The notes beneath the pieces are model-generated. The model ran no database searches. It had not been told where the DNA came from and saw only the letters and a list, made by a program, of their open reading frames with translations. From Stieleria marina (GTDB lineage Bacteria > Planctomycetota > Planctomycetia > Pirellulales > Pirellulaceae), in assembly GCA_007741555.1 (NCBI GenBank), contig CP036526.1, positions 5,146,001 to 5,210,000 of the forward strand: a stretch of 64,000 nucleotides of DNA. Direction: 5' to 3'. Both the position numbers and the translations under genes were made by a program. This document shows, in pieces, positions 17,196-27,117 of this stretch (its first letter is position 1; the number at the start of each line of letters is the position of its first letter).

Positions 17196-18599
17196 TTACT
17201 TGTTCCACCACCATGCAGCGGAATCGGTCGAAGCCAGGGCAGTCGAACGAAGTTTCGTCATCGCCGTGTCGTCGGTCTTTTGGTTTTGGACGATGTCAAA
17301 TGCGTTGACGTCCACGCCACCCGATGCCGTCACGACCCAGCCACTGCGACCGCGGACAAAGCTGCATTCTGGCGAGACGGCTTTTGGCAGCGTGTAGCTG
17401 ACCAATTCAATGTCGTCGTTTGGCTGGCTCAACACAGACAGATCCAAACCGGCTCGCTTGTCCAGTTCTTCTTGAACGATCAGAGTGGCGACCACCGAAA
17501 GATCCATCGCGTTTCGCAAGTCGCCAAACACGGACACTTTGCGTGAAAGCTGTTCGTAGTTTTCGGTCATTTTGTCGGCCCAGCTCTGAGCAATCTTATC
17601 GGCGCGGCCGCCTCGTTTGGCCTTGCCGTCATTATCAATCACATCTTGTTCGGTCAGCGTTTTGACACCTTGACCGGTCAGCTTCCATGACAGTTTGTCT
17701 TCGCTGCGAGACATCGCGTCGTAGTTACAGGCCATCCACCAGCGTGGGTTCTGCGAAGCGTTTTGGCGACCGTTTTTGGCCATTTGTAGGTAGCTGGGCA
17801 ACTCGGTCACAGGCGACTGTGCCAGTGCCATCGCCAGGCGTTTCATTTCGTAATCCGCTGCGATCAACGTTCGAGCGTAGCGACTGTCTTGGGGAACGCC
17901 CGTCAAGCTAATCGTCTGCAGACCAAACGCTTGCTTCATCGACTCTTCGTACACTGCAGGGCTCTGGCCGGGACGAAGCTTGATGCTTCGCATCAACTTT
18001 GCCAAACGCTGGCGGCCTTCTGCGGTGGGTTCGATTGAGCACGTGATGCCTTCGGTGCGAGCCGCTTCGACGGACTGCAGAGCGACGACCAAATCTTCCA
18101 AGCGAAGCACGGCGCCGCCTGACTGGGTTCCGACAACCGATCCATCGTCCATCAGTTTCCAAGGTTCGGCTGGGCCAGCGACGATGATGTCTTTGTTTTC
18201 TTTGTCGACAAAGACGTACTGGATTCGCTGGAGTCCGGCCAAGAAAGAGATCGATTCGGGAAGCGGCGCGCCGTCTTTGCGACTCTCGCTGATGGCGGCC
18301 TGAAGTTTTCGCAGCGAAATCATTCGCAGTTCGGCGACTTCGGCCATCTCGCCTTGAGGTTGATCGACGACGCCACGCATGACATTGGCGAGGTCCATTT
18401 TTTCATCAACCGTCGCGGTTCGGACGATGCCCGAAGCATCGATCATCACACCGCCCACTGCCCGACCATTGTTATTGTTGAAACCGCCACCATGCACGGT
18501 CGCAGCCAAACACATGACGCAGACGCTTGCGCCAACAACAATTCGGGCAAGATTGCGATGAAAGCCCGCGCGGCGTGTGGAAAGATGGCTGGGTTGCAT
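17196..18599 (-). CDS. DUF1598 family secreted protein
   Basis: 467 residues from the ATG at 18599, which has GGAG nine bases ahead; the open frame extends to 18701 but the leader fits this start. The N-terminus (RNLARIVVGASVCVMCLAATVHGG) is a signal peptide. The mature protein starts with a Gly/Asn-rich stretch. The second half carries NPRWWMACNYDAM, KLTGQGVKTLTEQDV, YEQLSRKVSVFGDLRNAMDLSVVATLI, the pattern of DUF1598, a domain of unknown function known from planctomycetes. It ends in an aromatic WWWNK. It ends at the shared terminator at 17135-17165 and is divergent from the FHA-sigma-54 activator. Confidence 0.75.
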   Translation of the reverse strand: MQPSHLSTRRAGFHRNLARIVVGASVCVMCLAATVHGGGFNNNNGRAVGGVMIDASGIVRTATVDEKMDLANVMRGVVDQPQGEMAEVAELRMISLRKLQAAISESRKDGAPLPESISFLAGLQRIQYVFVDKENKDIIVAGPAEPWKLMDDGSVVGTQSGGAVLRLEDLVVALQSVEAARTEGITCSIEPTAEGRQRLAKLMRSIKLRPGQSPAVYEESMKQAFGLQTISLTGVPQDSRYARTLIAADYEMKRLAMALAQSPVTELPSYLQMAKNGRQNASQNPRWWMACNYDAMSRSEDKLSWKLTGQGVKTLTEQDVIDNDGKAKRGGRADKIAQSWADKMTENYEQLSRKVSVFGDLRNAMDLSVVATLIVQEELDKRAGLDLSVLSQPNDDIELVSYTLPKAVSPECSFVRGRSGWVVTASGGVDVNAFDIVQNQKTDDTAMTKLRSTALASTDSAAWWWNK

Positions 18600-18736
18600 C
18601 GATGAGATCTCCAGTGGATCGGCTGCGGATCTGTCCGCCGGCGACGAGGGGGTGGTCGAATGGAAAGTGTCGTTGAACGGGAAAGGCCCGCTCAAACGCA
18701 TGGCGGCGTGCCACGAGTGACCTTACGATAGAATAC

Positions 18737-20932
18737 TTGGGTCCAAATCTAGTAGCAACACAAGTCTTGGCGGCGACAACGGTTTGGAGCCGGGAATTTA
18801 CCTGTTTTGTCACCCAAGTCCGTATCGGCAGCGTTGCATTGAGTTCTGATTATTCCGATTCGCAGGCTGGCTCCCATAATGAGGCCGGATCTGCCGCAGA
18901 CCAGCGGGCCTACCTCGTGCTGCAGAGTGCCGGCCGCTGGAGCGACGTTTTTCGGCTCAGCCCCCCTGCCGAAGCCGTGATTGGCAGGACTTCGGCAAAC
19001 CAGATCGTGATCCGCAGTGACCAAGCCAGTCGTCGGCACGCACGCATTTTTTGGTCCGACGAAGCTTGGAACCTTGAAGACCTGGGCAGCCGCAATGGCA
19101 CGTTTCTCAATGGACAGCGGATCGCCGAAGCGACCGGTTTGCGGGATACCGATCTAATCGATGTGGCCGGGTACACGATCCAGTTCACTCGCAGAATCGA
19201 AGGATCGTCGGCAAACGGATCAGCCAACGCTGGGGCGGCCAGCCAAGTGACTGACGACCAAATCACGATGGAGATGGACCCCGACGCGATTACCGATCGC
19301 CGGCGGCATAGCCATTACCTGCGCGGCGGAATTTCGTCGGCATCGTCGGGCCCCGGTCGCAATCAAACCCAGCGCGAACAATCCCAGCGCGAAGCAGCGG
19401 ATGCTTCGGCTAGGCAATTGTTGCAACTAGCATTCACGCTGGCTCGATGCGACCAAGCCAGTGCCGCGGTCGACATCGCCATGGACTTGTTGGCCGACGT
19501 CGTTCAGCTCAACACCGTCGGGGCCTATGTCACCCCTGCCAAAAAGTCGACGTCCGGCGACGGCATCGCCAGTGTGGATCAACTCAGTCTGGTCGCCGCG
19601 CGTCAGTCGGGCCAACGGAGCTACCGCCGCCCGCCCGATGGATTGGTCAAAACAGTCGCGGCAAAAGACGGCCAAGCTGTCTTGGCGAGAAACGTTTTAG
19701 GCGATCGTGAATTGGCAACGGAAAACAGTCACGGCGAAATCGATGTCGAAAGTGTGATCCTTTCGCCGGTGAGAGACCGCGACGGCGTGTTGCGGGGATT
19801 GCTGCATTTGACCACGGCGGGCGGCGAACAACCGATGGCCAGCGATGACTTGGAATTTGTCGTCGCGACCTCCGAGATTTTGGCCGAATGTCTGTCCAGT
19901 CTTTCGACGCGCAAAAAACTGAGCCACTCGCTGCGGCGTAGTCGGCAAAAAATCCGCCAACTCCAAGAACAGCTTGGCGACAAAGTTCAAATCATCGGCA
20001 ACAGCGAATCCGTCGAAAAAGTTATCGAGCAAGTTTCCCTGGTCGCTCCCACCAACACCACGGTTCTGGTCCGTGGCGAATCTGGGGTGGGCAAAGAACT
20101 GGTGGCCGCGGCGATTCATCATTCCAGCAGCCGACGCGACGGTCCGCTGGTGTGCATGAATTGTGCGGCATTGTCATCGTCGCTCTTGGAGAGCGAATTG
20201 TTTGGACACGAAAAAGGCGCCTTCACCGGGGCGACGGATCGCAAACAAGGTAAATTTGAAATGGCGGACGGTGGCACATTGATGTTGGACGAAATTGGCG
20301 AGATGAGCGAAGAGATTCAAGCCAAATTCTTGCGTGTTTTAGAGGGTCATGCGTTCGAGAGAGTTGGCGGCCAAAATCCGATCAAGGTGGATGTGCGAGT
20401 CATCGCTGCGACGAACCGTGATCTTCAAGCGATGGTGACCGAGGGAGAATTCCGGCAAGATTTGTTCTACCGATTGCACGTGGTCGAGATCGTTGTGCCG
20501 CCGCTGCGCAAACGTGGCAAGGATGTGCTGCATTTGGCGGGCCATTTTTTGCAGGGGTTCAATCGCGACATCGGGCGAAAAATCGAAGGATTTACCGAAG
20601 CGGCTCAAAAGCGTCTGCTGACTTATTCGTGGCCAGGAAACGTTCGCGAACTAAAAAATGTGATCGAACGCGCTGTCGTTCTCAATACAAAGCAAGTGAT
20701 CGATGACGTCGACCTGTCGCTGTCGCCAGCAAAACGAGGTGGACAAATCGATCCGTCCGCCAACACGTCGGCAGGTGACGTCGAAGTCACGCTGGCCGAA
20801 ATCGAACGCAACCATATTGAAACCGTGCTCCGGCACACCGGCGGGAACAAAAGCCGCGCTTCAAGCATCTTAGGAATCGAACGCAGCACTTTGGACCGAA
20901 AGCTTAAAAGGTTCGCCAAGGACGACGCGTGA
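18737..20932 (+). CDS. Sigma-54-dependent activator with FHA and GAF sensor domains
   Basis: Up to 731 residues. FHA domain at about 60-150 ([30 protein letters not shown]), which binds phospho-threonine, then a GAF-like domain at about 210-395, then the AAA+ domain: Walker A GESGVGKE at 447-454, an intact GAFTGA loop at 494-499 that contacts sigma-54, Walker [12 protein letters not shown], and a Fis-type helix-turn-helix at the end ([20 protein letters not shown]). It therefore should open sigma-54 promoters in response to a phospho-protein and a small ligand, most likely under control of Ser/Thr kinases. The start is uncertain: the frame opens with TTG at 18737 and there is no ATG before the FHA domain; a TTG around residue 35 is also possible. 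Confidence 0.9.
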   Translation: MGPNLVATQVLAATTVWSREFTCFVTQVRIGSVALSSDYSDSQAGSHNEAGSAADQRAYLVLQSAGRWSDVFRLSPPAEAVIGRTSANQIVIRSDQASRRHARIFWSDEAWNLEDLGSRNGTFLNGQRIAEATGLRDTDLIDVAGYTIQFTRRIEGSSANGSANAGAASQVTDDQITMEMDPDAITDRRRHSHYLRGGISSASSGPGRNQTQREQSQREAADASARQLLQLAFTLARCDQASAAVDIAMDLLADVVQLNTVGAYVTPAKKSTSGDGIASVDQLSLVAARQSGQRSYRRPPDGLVKTVAAKDGQAVLARNVLGDRELATENSHGEIDVESVILSPVRDRDGVLRGLLHLTTAGGEQPMASDDLEFVVATSEILAECLSSLSTRKKLSHSLRRSRQKIRQLQEQLGDKVQIIGNSESVEKVIEQVSLVAPTNTTVLVRGESGVGKELVAAAIHHSSSRRDGPLVCMNCAALSSSLLESELFGHEKGAFTGATDRKQGKFEMADGGTLMLDEIGEMSEEIQAKFLRVLEGHAFERVGGQNPIKVDVRVIAATNRDLQAMVTEGEFRQDLFYRLHVVEIVVPPLRKRGKDVLHLAGHFLQGFNRDIGRKIEGFTEAAQKRLLTYSWPGNVRELKNVIERAVVLNTKQVIDDVDLSLSPAKRGGQIDPSANTSAGDVEVTLAEIERNHIETVLRHTGGNKSRASSILGIERSTLDRKLKRFAKDDA

Positions 20933-21055
20933 TTGGCAGTGGATCAGCTTTTGTGGGTCACTTGCCAGCGGGCCGATCATGGCTCAGCATGAACGAGATC
21001 GTTTGCTGTGCATCAAACCGATCGCTTTACTTTCTCTCACCACCCCGATCCGATC

Positions 21056-21430
21056 ATGACCGAAGCTGTACCTGGAAAAAACGTTTTGGGCGGCGAACTG
21101 CAAAACTGCAGCACCGATCCGATGACTGGTTTTTATCGCGACGGATGTTGCAACACGGGCGGTTCCGACGCGGGTTTGCACGTCATTTGTTCACGCGTGA
21201 CGGCAGAGTTTTTGGAGTTCAGCAAAAAGAGCGGCAATGATTTGTCGACTCCCAATCCGATGTACCGTTTCCCCGGATTGCAGCCGGGCGACCAGTGGTG
21301 CGTTTGCGCGGCCCGTTGGAAAGAAGCATACGACGCCGGACGAGCCCCCGCCGTCGTCTTGGAGGCAACGCATATCTCTGCGTTGGAGTTCGCTTCGTTG
21401 GAGCAATTGCAGGAACACGCGGTTCTGTAG
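21056..21430 (+). CDS. DUF2237 family protein
   Basis: 124 residues from the ATG at 21056. The sequence follows DUF2237 along its length: KNVLGGELQNCSTDPMTGFYRDGCCNTG, DAGLHVICSRVTAEFLEFSKKSGNDLSTP, FPGLQPGDQWCVCAARWKEA and APAVVLEATHISALE. Several conserved Cys and His could bind a metal, but no function is established for the family. The open frame begins at 21008, yet the family pattern begins shortly after the chosen ATG. It lies 120 bases after the sigma-54 activator and is convergent with the radical SAM gene. Confidence 0.9.
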   Translation: MTEAVPGKNVLGGELQNCSTDPMTGFYRDGCCNTGGSDAGLHVICSRVTAEFLEFSKKSGNDLSTPNPMYRFPGLQPGDQWCVCAARWKEAYDAGRAPAVVLEATHISALEFASLEQLQEHAVL

Positions 21431-21543
21431 AGCAACGCGAGAGACAGAGAAACCGGTACGACTACGACTCGCTTTTGCTAAGTGCCAAGCTTTGCCTTGG
21501 TGCCAACCGTCGGCCGCATTGTCAAATGCGATTCTGGCTGACG

Positions 21544-22560
21544 CTACGATTCCATCTTCAACACTGGCAAACGTCCGCGTCCGTCGATACTTTGGCGAAT
21601 GCTCTCCGGTGTATTGTCCGCCGGACGCGGACGAGTACTTGGCGATACATCGGGCGCGACATAGTGACTGCCTTGTCGACTACCGCGGCGACGAAATTCG
21701 CCTTCGATCGCCAGCCGCAGTTTGGATTTTTCCAGACACCATTTCGGTTCAATCAAAAAATCCGGTGGCGCGTCCCCGCTGATTCGCTCCACGATGGTCT
21801 CGGGTGGAATTCGTTCTAAAAAATCCACCACGGTCTGAACATAGACGTCACGTTCCATCATCTGCACTTCGCCCGCCAGCACTTGTTCGCCCAACGGCGT
21901 ACCGTGAACGGCATACAAATTGTGAAGTTTGATCGCGTCAAATCCTAACCGCCCGATTTCGCTGGCAGTTTGCATCATCATCGCGTGCGTTTCTCCGGGA
22001 ATGCCCAAGATGACATGCGCACAACATTCAAACCCGCGACCACGACTGCGATCGATCGCGTTGACCATGTGGTCGTGATTGTGAGCGCGATTCATCCAGT
22101 CCAATCCAGCGTCGTGAATCGTCTGCATCCCAAATTCAACCGATACGTCATGATTCAGGGCCAGCGACTGAATCATCTCCAGTACCGACTCGGGCACGCA
22201 GTCGGGGCGAGTACCGATCGCCAAGCCAACGATTTCGGGATCACAGTTCAGAGCAATCTCGAACAACTCTTGCAGTTGATCGACAGGAGCATAGGTGTTG
22301 GTCGCTGGCTGAAAGTACGCGATAAACCCGCGCACCTTGCTATACCGATGGCGAACGGTCTTGATGCCTGACGCCAGTTGTTCGCGAACTTGTTTCAGAC
22401 GAACCCGCCGCGAAGGACTGAAAGACCGATTGTCGCAAAAATTGCAGCCTCCTTTGGCGACGGCTCCGTCGACGTTGGGGCACGTAAATCCGGCGTCCAC
22501 GCTGACACGTTGGACACGACCACCGAAGCGGCGCCGCAGAGACGCCCCAAACGAATTCAT
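21544..22560 (-). CDS. Radical SAM protein of the YhcC/TIGR01212 type
   Basis: 338 residues from the ATG at 22560, which has GAAGAG six bases ahead (better than the in-frame ATG at 22566 or TTG at 22629). The N-terminus gives VDAGFTCPNVDGAVAKGGCNFC, the special Fe-S cysteine layout of this subgroup, followed by IAYFQPATNTYAP, AIGTRPDC, VEFGMQTIHD, HVILGIPGETHAMM and KLHNLYAVHGTPL. The protein should cleave S-adenosylmethionine with a 4Fe-4S cluster. The substrate of YhcC-like proteins is not settled. The gene is convergent with DUF2237 and divergent from the FHA gene at 22751. Confidence 0.9.
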   Translation of the reverse strand: MNSFGASLRRRFGGRVQRVSVDAGFTCPNVDGAVAKGGCNFCDNRSFSPSRRVRLKQVREQLASGIKTVRHRYSKVRGFIAYFQPATNTYAPVDQLQELFEIALNCDPEIVGLAIGTRPDCVPESVLEMIQSLALNHDVSVEFGMQTIHDAGLDWMNRAHNHDHMVNAIDRSRGRGFECCAHVILGIPGETHAMMMQTASEIGRLGFDAIKLHNLYAVHGTPLGEQVLAGEVQMMERDVYVQTVVDFLERIPPETIVERISGDAPPDFLIEPKWCLEKSKLRLAIEGEFRRRGSRQGSHYVAPDVSPSTRPRPADNTPESIRQSIDGRGRLPVLKMES

Positions 22561-22750
22561 CGGCATCTCTTCGGATTGCCAAGCCAGACGATCGTTAGAA
22601 TTGGGAGCAGACAATATAAATTTGGTCAAAAGATCTGGTTGCCAAACGGTCGCTGTCGGTCAAGATAGTAGAACGATCTCCAGCAGGGGGTCTGGCGATC
22701 AATGAATATGACTGCGAATGCGACTGATTTTCCACGACGAGGGATTACAC

Positions 22751-23209
22751 GTGAGTGCCGAAGAACTAACAGAGTATGCCGGCAAATACGGCCAATTAAC
22801 ACCCGTAGGCGGTGGCGACCCGATTCCTTTGCTAAAGGATCGCTTGACGGTCGGTCGCCGCTCCGAGTGCGATATCCAGCTTAAATTTAACAACGTGTCC
22901 AGCCAACACTGTCGAATGACGCTGGAAAATGGCTACTGGTTTGTCCGCGATTTGAATAGCCGCAACGGTGTCAAAGTCGATAAGCGAAACGTGATCCGCA
23001 AACGTCTGGATCCCGATTGTTCACTCTCGATCGCTCGTCACGAATACACCGTCCAGTACGATCCACAGGCTCTGGGGGCTTATGGTCCACCGCCCGCCGA
23101 CGACGATTACATGGACGAACTGATGAAAACGTCGCTAATGGATCGCGCCGGACTGAGTCATCGCGACGACAAAAAACGCTTCAAGAATCGCAAGAAAGAC
23201 GACATCTAG
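22751..23209 (+). CDS. Small FHA-domain protein
   Basis: 152 residues from a GTG at 22751 that has GAGGG seven bases ahead; an ATG at 22718 would add eleven residues. The FHA core is clear: LTVGRRSECDIQL, NNVSSQHCRMTL, WFVRDLNSRNGVKVDKRNV. These are phospho-threonine reading residues (GR, S..H, NG). The C-terminus is charged and Lys/Arg-rich (DDKKRFKNRKKDD). It probably acts as an adaptor for Ser/Thr kinase signalling. A larger FHA protein, the sigma-54 activator, is encoded about 2 kb upstream. Confidence 0.85.
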   Translation: MSAEELTEYAGKYGQLTPVGGGDPIPLLKDRLTVGRRSECDIQLKFNNVSSQHCRMTLENGYWFVRDLNSRNGVKVDKRNVIRKRLDPDCSLSIARHEYTVQYDPQALGAYGPPPADDDYMDELMKTSLMDRAGLSHRDDKKRFKNRKKDDI

Positions 23210-23323
23210 GAGCGTCTCTCGTGAAGCGTCGACGGGCTTGAACGACAAGGACTTTGTGATAAAAGCTACGCAGCATTTTGTACGTTTTCTTCATCGCTGC
23301 CTATTTTTCCAAAGCTAACTTCC

Positions 23324-23632
23324 ATGGCCCGACTTGCTCACCACGTTTTTTTCATCCTCAAAGATCGTAGCCAAGCGAACATTGATTCGCTGATTGCTGA
23401 CTGCAAAACCTACTTGGACAAGCACGACGGCGTAGTGGACTTTTCCGTCGGATCACGTGTCAAAGATCTGAACCGCGAAGTCAACGGCGACTTTGACGTG
23501 TCGCTGCACGTGATTTTTCAAGATCGCGCGACGCATGATGTTTATCAAACCGCGCCGCGGCACTTGGAATTTATCGAGCGGCAAAAAGACAATTGGGCTT
23601 CGGTCCAAGTCTTGGACAGCAACTTGGCCTAA
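23324..23632 (+). CDS. Stress-responsive A/B barrel (Dabb) family protein
   Basis: 102 residues forming a single Dabb (dimeric alpha/beta barrel) domain: LAHHVFFILKDRSQANIDSLIADCKTYLDKHDGVVDFSVGSRV, then DFDVSLHVIFQDRATHDVYQTAPRHLEFIE. The conserved HH near the N-terminus and the HLEFIE end match the family. Such proteins form dimers and have varied or unknown roles. It is convergent with the DUF952 gene, 18 bases apart. Confidence 0.85.
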   Translation: MARLAHHVFFILKDRSQANIDSLIADCKTYLDKHDGVVDFSVGSRVKDLNREVNGDFDVSLHVIFQDRATHDVYQTAPRHLEFIERQKDNWASVQVLDSNLA

Positions 23633-23650
23633 TTGCCAAGCAAGTCATCT

Positions 23651-23995
23651 TCAAAAGCCATCGGGAAATTGATGTTTCCCGTTCGGCATCCGTTCCAATG
23701 CGAACACTTCTGCCACTGCCATTAGCGGCAATACGCCATAGACGTGCGGAAAGAGATCACCTCCGCGCGAAGCTTCCCAGCGAAGTGTGCTGCCCAGCGA
23801 CGCAACATCAACGCTGACCAACAGCAGGTCGTCTCGGTCGGCAAAGTACTTGGCCGCTGTATCGACCGTCTGCTGTGGAGACGATAGGTGGATAAACCCA
23901 TCGGCAACGTCCAGCGCCGACCCGCGGTATTCGCCAACCGATTCGGCGACGGTCCATTCTTCGCGAGAAACAATCTTGTAGATAGTGCTGGTCAT
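23651..23995 (-). CDS. DUF952 family protein
   Basis: 114 residues that fit DUF952 over the full length: IYKIVSREEWTVAESVGEYRGSALDVADGFIHLSSPQQTVDTAAKYFADRDDLLLVSVDVASLG, LRWEASRGGDLFPHVYGVLPLMAVAEV. The DGFIHLS and FPHVYG segments are diagnostic. The fold is thought to resemble ADP-ribosyl transferase-like proteins, but no activity is established. It stands alone, convergent with the Dabb gene. Confidence 0.9.
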   Translation of the reverse strand: MTSTIYKIVSREEWTVAESVGEYRGSALDVADGFIHLSSPQQTVDTAAKYFADRDDLLLVSVDVASLGSTLRWEASRGGDLFPHVYGVLPLMAVAEVFALERMPNGKHQFPDGF

Positions 23996-24212
23996 CGTCG
24001 AACCGTAGGGAGAGCAATAGTCGCGTCAATCGCCGCGTGATTCGCCTTGGTCAGGCATGATCGGAACCATCATCTTGGCCAAAACCGCAAGTTTTTTCTA
24101 CTCCCAGTGAGATGCCACCGCATCGGCGGCATTCTTGATACTGTGGAGACTGAAGTACAAGACTTGCCCTCAAGCCCAGCACCCGCTTTATCACAACGGT
24201 AAAAAAAGAACT

Positions 24213-24746
24213 GTGATCGAACCAGCCGTTCTGGCATCCCTGTTCAACGAACACGCCGATCGACTCTTGCTGGTCGCGCGGTCGATGGGGGAACCCGCCG
24301 AGGACGCTGTTCAAGAAGCGTTTGTGGCATTGGCGACGCAGGCGATAGTGCCGGCCGAACCAATGGCTTGGTTGGTCGCTGTGGTGCGAAACCACTTGCG
24401 ACAATCCTATCGCAGCAACGGACGGCGCCAGCAGCGCGAATTCCGCTTGCCGGTGATGAACTGGTTTCAGTCCACTCCACAGATAGATACCAAAATCGAT
24501 GGGCAAACAGTTTCGGCAGCTTTGCAAAGATGCCCGTCGCCGGATCGCGAAATCGTGGTGATGCATCTTTGGGGCGAAATGACGTTTCAGTCGATTGGTG
24601 AAATTGTCGGCATGTCTCGAGCGAAGGCACATCGTGTTTTTCAGAAACAGATCGGTCAACTACAAGAACAGTTCAACCCAGTTTCGGTCGAGCAAATCGA
24701 CACCCAAGTCTCCGCGGTCCGGAATTTCCCCGCGTCGAACGACTGA
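24213..24746 (+). CDS. ECF-like RNA polymerase sigma factor
   Basis: 177 residues from a GTG at 24213; the open frame continues upstream to a TTG at 24135, but sigma region 2 begins at the chosen start (LASLFNEHADRLLLVARSMGEPAEDAVQEAFVALATQ). Region 4 is visible near the C-terminus (PDREIVVMHLWGEMTFQSIGEIVGMSRAKAHRVFQKQIGQLQ). It heads a likely operon of four genes with a one-helix membrane protein next, the usual place of an anti-sigma factor, and then two secreted proteins that may be its targets. Confidence 0.85.
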   Translation: MIEPAVLASLFNEHADRLLLVARSMGEPAEDAVQEAFVALATQAIVPAEPMAWLVAVVRNHLRQSYRSNGRRQQREFRLPVMNWFQSTPQIDTKIDGQTVSAALQRCPSPDREIVVMHLWGEMTFQSIGEIVGMSRAKAHRVFQKQIGQLQEQFNPVSVEQIDTQVSAVRNFPASND

Positions 24747-24776
24747 GCCCCAAGGCCATCAACAATTAGGCAAATC

Positions 24777-25436
24777 ATGAATCCGAATGAATCTCCGTCA
24801 GACGATTATCTTGACCAGTTGCGGCAACTCCCACCAGCAGAAATGCACGTCGACCAGCGTGAACTTTTTTATCGGGCTGGATACGCGGCGGCGAAGCAAG
24901 AGTTGGCGCAGCAGGCCGGCGCAATAGCAAACAGCGAAACAGTTCATTCCACGGCGAAGAAGTCGCAATGGCTGTCGATTGCACTGGCGGCTTCCTTGGC
25001 TGCATTGCTCGCGGTTCCGCTAGGAATGAAAATTGGCCAACAAGCATCCGCGCCGGTCATGGCTGAATTGTCGAGTGAAAACACGCTTTCAAGCCAGGAA
25101 ACCCGCAGCGGGAACTTGGGATCCAAGCCTTCCGCCACTGCAGGCGATCACGACACGGCCGAAATCGAAACCGATTCGGTGCCATCGATTCGCGATCCTC
25201 GTGATTTGGTCACTCCACGCAAGGATCGCACCAGTCACTTGATTTTCGATTCGCAACTGCAACGACCGATGACTCTGGCTGCCTACCACGGTGCGTCGCT
25301 GGACGAATTTGACCTACAGCAATCGATCAGCATTCACTCGCTGGCGGCTTCGGTATCCAGCAGCAACGACCTTGAAGACGATTTGCCTCCGACACTCGCC
25401 GTGGGCGACACGCTCAACGCCTTATTGCCGCAGTAG
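24777..25436 (+). CDS. Probable anti-sigma-like single-pass membrane protein
   Basis: 219 residues. About 60 N-terminal residues are cytoplasmic (LDQLRQLPPAEMHVDQRELFYRAGYAAAKQELAQQ), then comes one membrane helix (WLSIALAASLAALLAVPLGMKIG) and an outside Ser/Thr/Asp-rich part with LQRPMTLAAYHGASLDEF. There is no zinc-binding HxxxCxxC motif. The position 30 bases after an ECF sigma gene and the topology support an anti-sigma role, but this is inference from context. Confidence 0.6.
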   Translation: MNPNESPSDDYLDQLRQLPPAEMHVDQRELFYRAGYAAAKQELAQQAGAIANSETVHSTAKKSQWLSIALAASLAALLAVPLGMKIGQQASAPVMAELSSENTLSSQETRSGNLGSKPSATAGDHDTAEIETDSVPSIRDPRDLVTPRKDRTSHLIFDSQLQRPMTLAAYHGASLDEFDLQQSISIHSLAASVSSSNDLEDDLPPTLAVGDTLNALLPQ

Positions 25437-25554
25437 TCGGCATCTTGCCGCGGCAGACGTCAACGCGCGTGTATCGATCGTCATGCGATCGTGTGGCGTG
25501 TTCGCAACGAAGTACGACTGCGCGCAATGAGCCCTTTCCAACTCCATTTCTCGT

Positions 25555-27117
25555 ATGAAGCCATTAGTGATGAACAAGACTTGTTTCAACAGACTGCAAA
25601 GCCTCACTGTCTTGGCGGCATGTGCATGGGGTTTCTCTGCACCTGATGCAGCGTACGCCCAGGTAATGGTGTCGCCCGCGATTACTCAGAGAGACGCCGA
25701 CGTACCGAATCAGGATCGCAATTCGATCGACGAATCCAGCGTGCAGACACTGACGATTTGGGCTTCTGCGGAACCACAGCCCGCCATGCGATATCGTTTC
25801 TGGCCGGCACCACATAATCGGCTTGCCAAAAATGTGATGCCGATGATTGGTCGCTCCGTTGTTTTCCAGGCTTCGTTGAAACGAAACGAGCAAGTAAAAA
25901 CTCATTTCACCAAAGCCGAACAGGATTGGCCTGAGCTGTCGTTGAAAGAACTGCCAACAGCCGAAGTCCACGAATTTTTGAATCGGTATAGCCGCAACGT
26001 TTTGGCTGAACTAGAACGTGGCGAAAACTGCATGCTGACAGCCTACGACTTGGACATTGATCGACAGTCGGCCGCCGCAATCGTCAATACGCTGTTGCCT
26101 GAGTTTCAAGAAATGCGTGGCGTGGCGCGGATATTGAATTTGCGTCTCCGGCTCGCAGCGGCCGAAGGACGCTGGGACGATTTTTCGCGTGACTGCCGTC
26201 TTAGTTTTCGATTGGCAGAAGCCGCTTCGCGAAGCACCGATTTCCTGGTTGGCCGTTTGGTCGGAATCGCCATCGCCGGTTTAGCGATGCAGTCCATTGA
26301 GGAAGCCATGCAGGAACCAAATTGCCCCAACTTCTACTGGGCACTCGCTTCGATTCCCGAAGAGCGATTGTTTGAAACGCGCGAAGCAATCGAGTTTGAT
26401 GGAACTCTGGTTTCTCGGTTGAATGGAAACGAACCGCTTCCCGATGAACCCATCGGTCCGGAGGCGGCGCGAATGCGGTTGAAACAGCTGACAACTTCGG
26501 CCAATGACTTGTTAACTGCGTCAGGTACGACGTCGGAGAAAGGATCACTGCAATTGATGGCGGGCCTTTACGTAGTCACCATGGTTGATACGGCTCGCGA
26601 AGCATTGCAAAAAACAGACCAGTGGCGTGATCGCGTGCAAGCACTTTCAGCGCCGGAGGCCGTGCTACGCTACACGCACTTGCGGTTCAACCAGCTGCAA
26701 GACGATTGGATGAAGTGGTCACTGCTGCCTCCCGAACAGGCTGCCAAATTCATTGATCGACAGGAAAATTCGATGAAGCGATCGTCTGCCAGCGGCAATG
26801 TGCTGGAGTCATTGGTCGCTCACCTTTCGCCGGCTGTCAAAGCCGCCTCTCGCGCCGGCCTGCGTGCACGCCAAGAGAAGTTTTTCTTGATGACGGTCGA
26901 AGCGATTCGGATTCACGCGGCTCAGAGCGGCGTGCTCCCCAACCAGTTAAGTGACTTGGATTCAGTTCCCGCAATGACAGATCCGTTGACTCTGGTCCCC
27001 TTTGAATACCTACGGACTTCTGACGTGGGTGCAACACTGAAGCGTGCTGCCCGATATCCCAGCGACAAACAAACCACTTTCCAAATCAATTTGATGAAAA
27101 AGGATCGCAACCAATGA
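25555..27117 (+). CDS. Secreted hypothetical protein, first of a coupled pair
   Basis: 520 residues; an ATG five codons later (25570) is an alternative start. A signal peptide (LQSLTVLAACAWGFSAPDAAYAQ) leads into a mostly helical protein with no recognised domain: repeated charged helices, segments such as LAELERGENCMLTAYDLDIDRQSAAAIVNTLLPEFQEMRGVARILNLRLRLAAAEGRWDDFSRDCRLSFRLAE. The C-terminus (TVEAIRIHAAQSGVLPNQLSDL) resembles the tails of DUF1559-linked planctomycete proteins. Its stop overlaps the start of the next gene as ATGA, so the two are made together. Confidence 0.75.
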   Translation: MKPLVMNKTCFNRLQSLTVLAACAWGFSAPDAAYAQVMVSPAITQRDADVPNQDRNSIDESSVQTLTIWASAEPQPAMRYRFWPAPHNRLAKNVMPMIGRSVVFQASLKRNEQVKTHFTKAEQDWPELSLKELPTAEVHEFLNRYSRNVLAELERGENCMLTAYDLDIDRQSAAAIVNTLLPEFQEMRGVARILNLRLRLAAAEGRWDDFSRDCRLSFRLAEAASRSTDFLVGRLVGIAIAGLAMQSIEEAMQEPNCPNFYWALASIPEERLFETREAIEFDGTLVSRLNGNEPLPDEPIGPEAARMRLKQLTTSANDLLTASGTTSEKGSLQLMAGLYVVTMVDTAREALQKTDQWRDRVQALSAPEAVLRYTHLRFNQLQDDWMKWSLLPPEQAAKFIDRQENSMKRSSASGNVLESLVAHLSPAVKAASRAGLRARQEKFFLMTVEAIRIHAAQSGVLPNQLSDLDSVPAMTDPLTLVPFEYLRTSDVGATLKRAARYPSDKQTTFQINLMKKDRNQ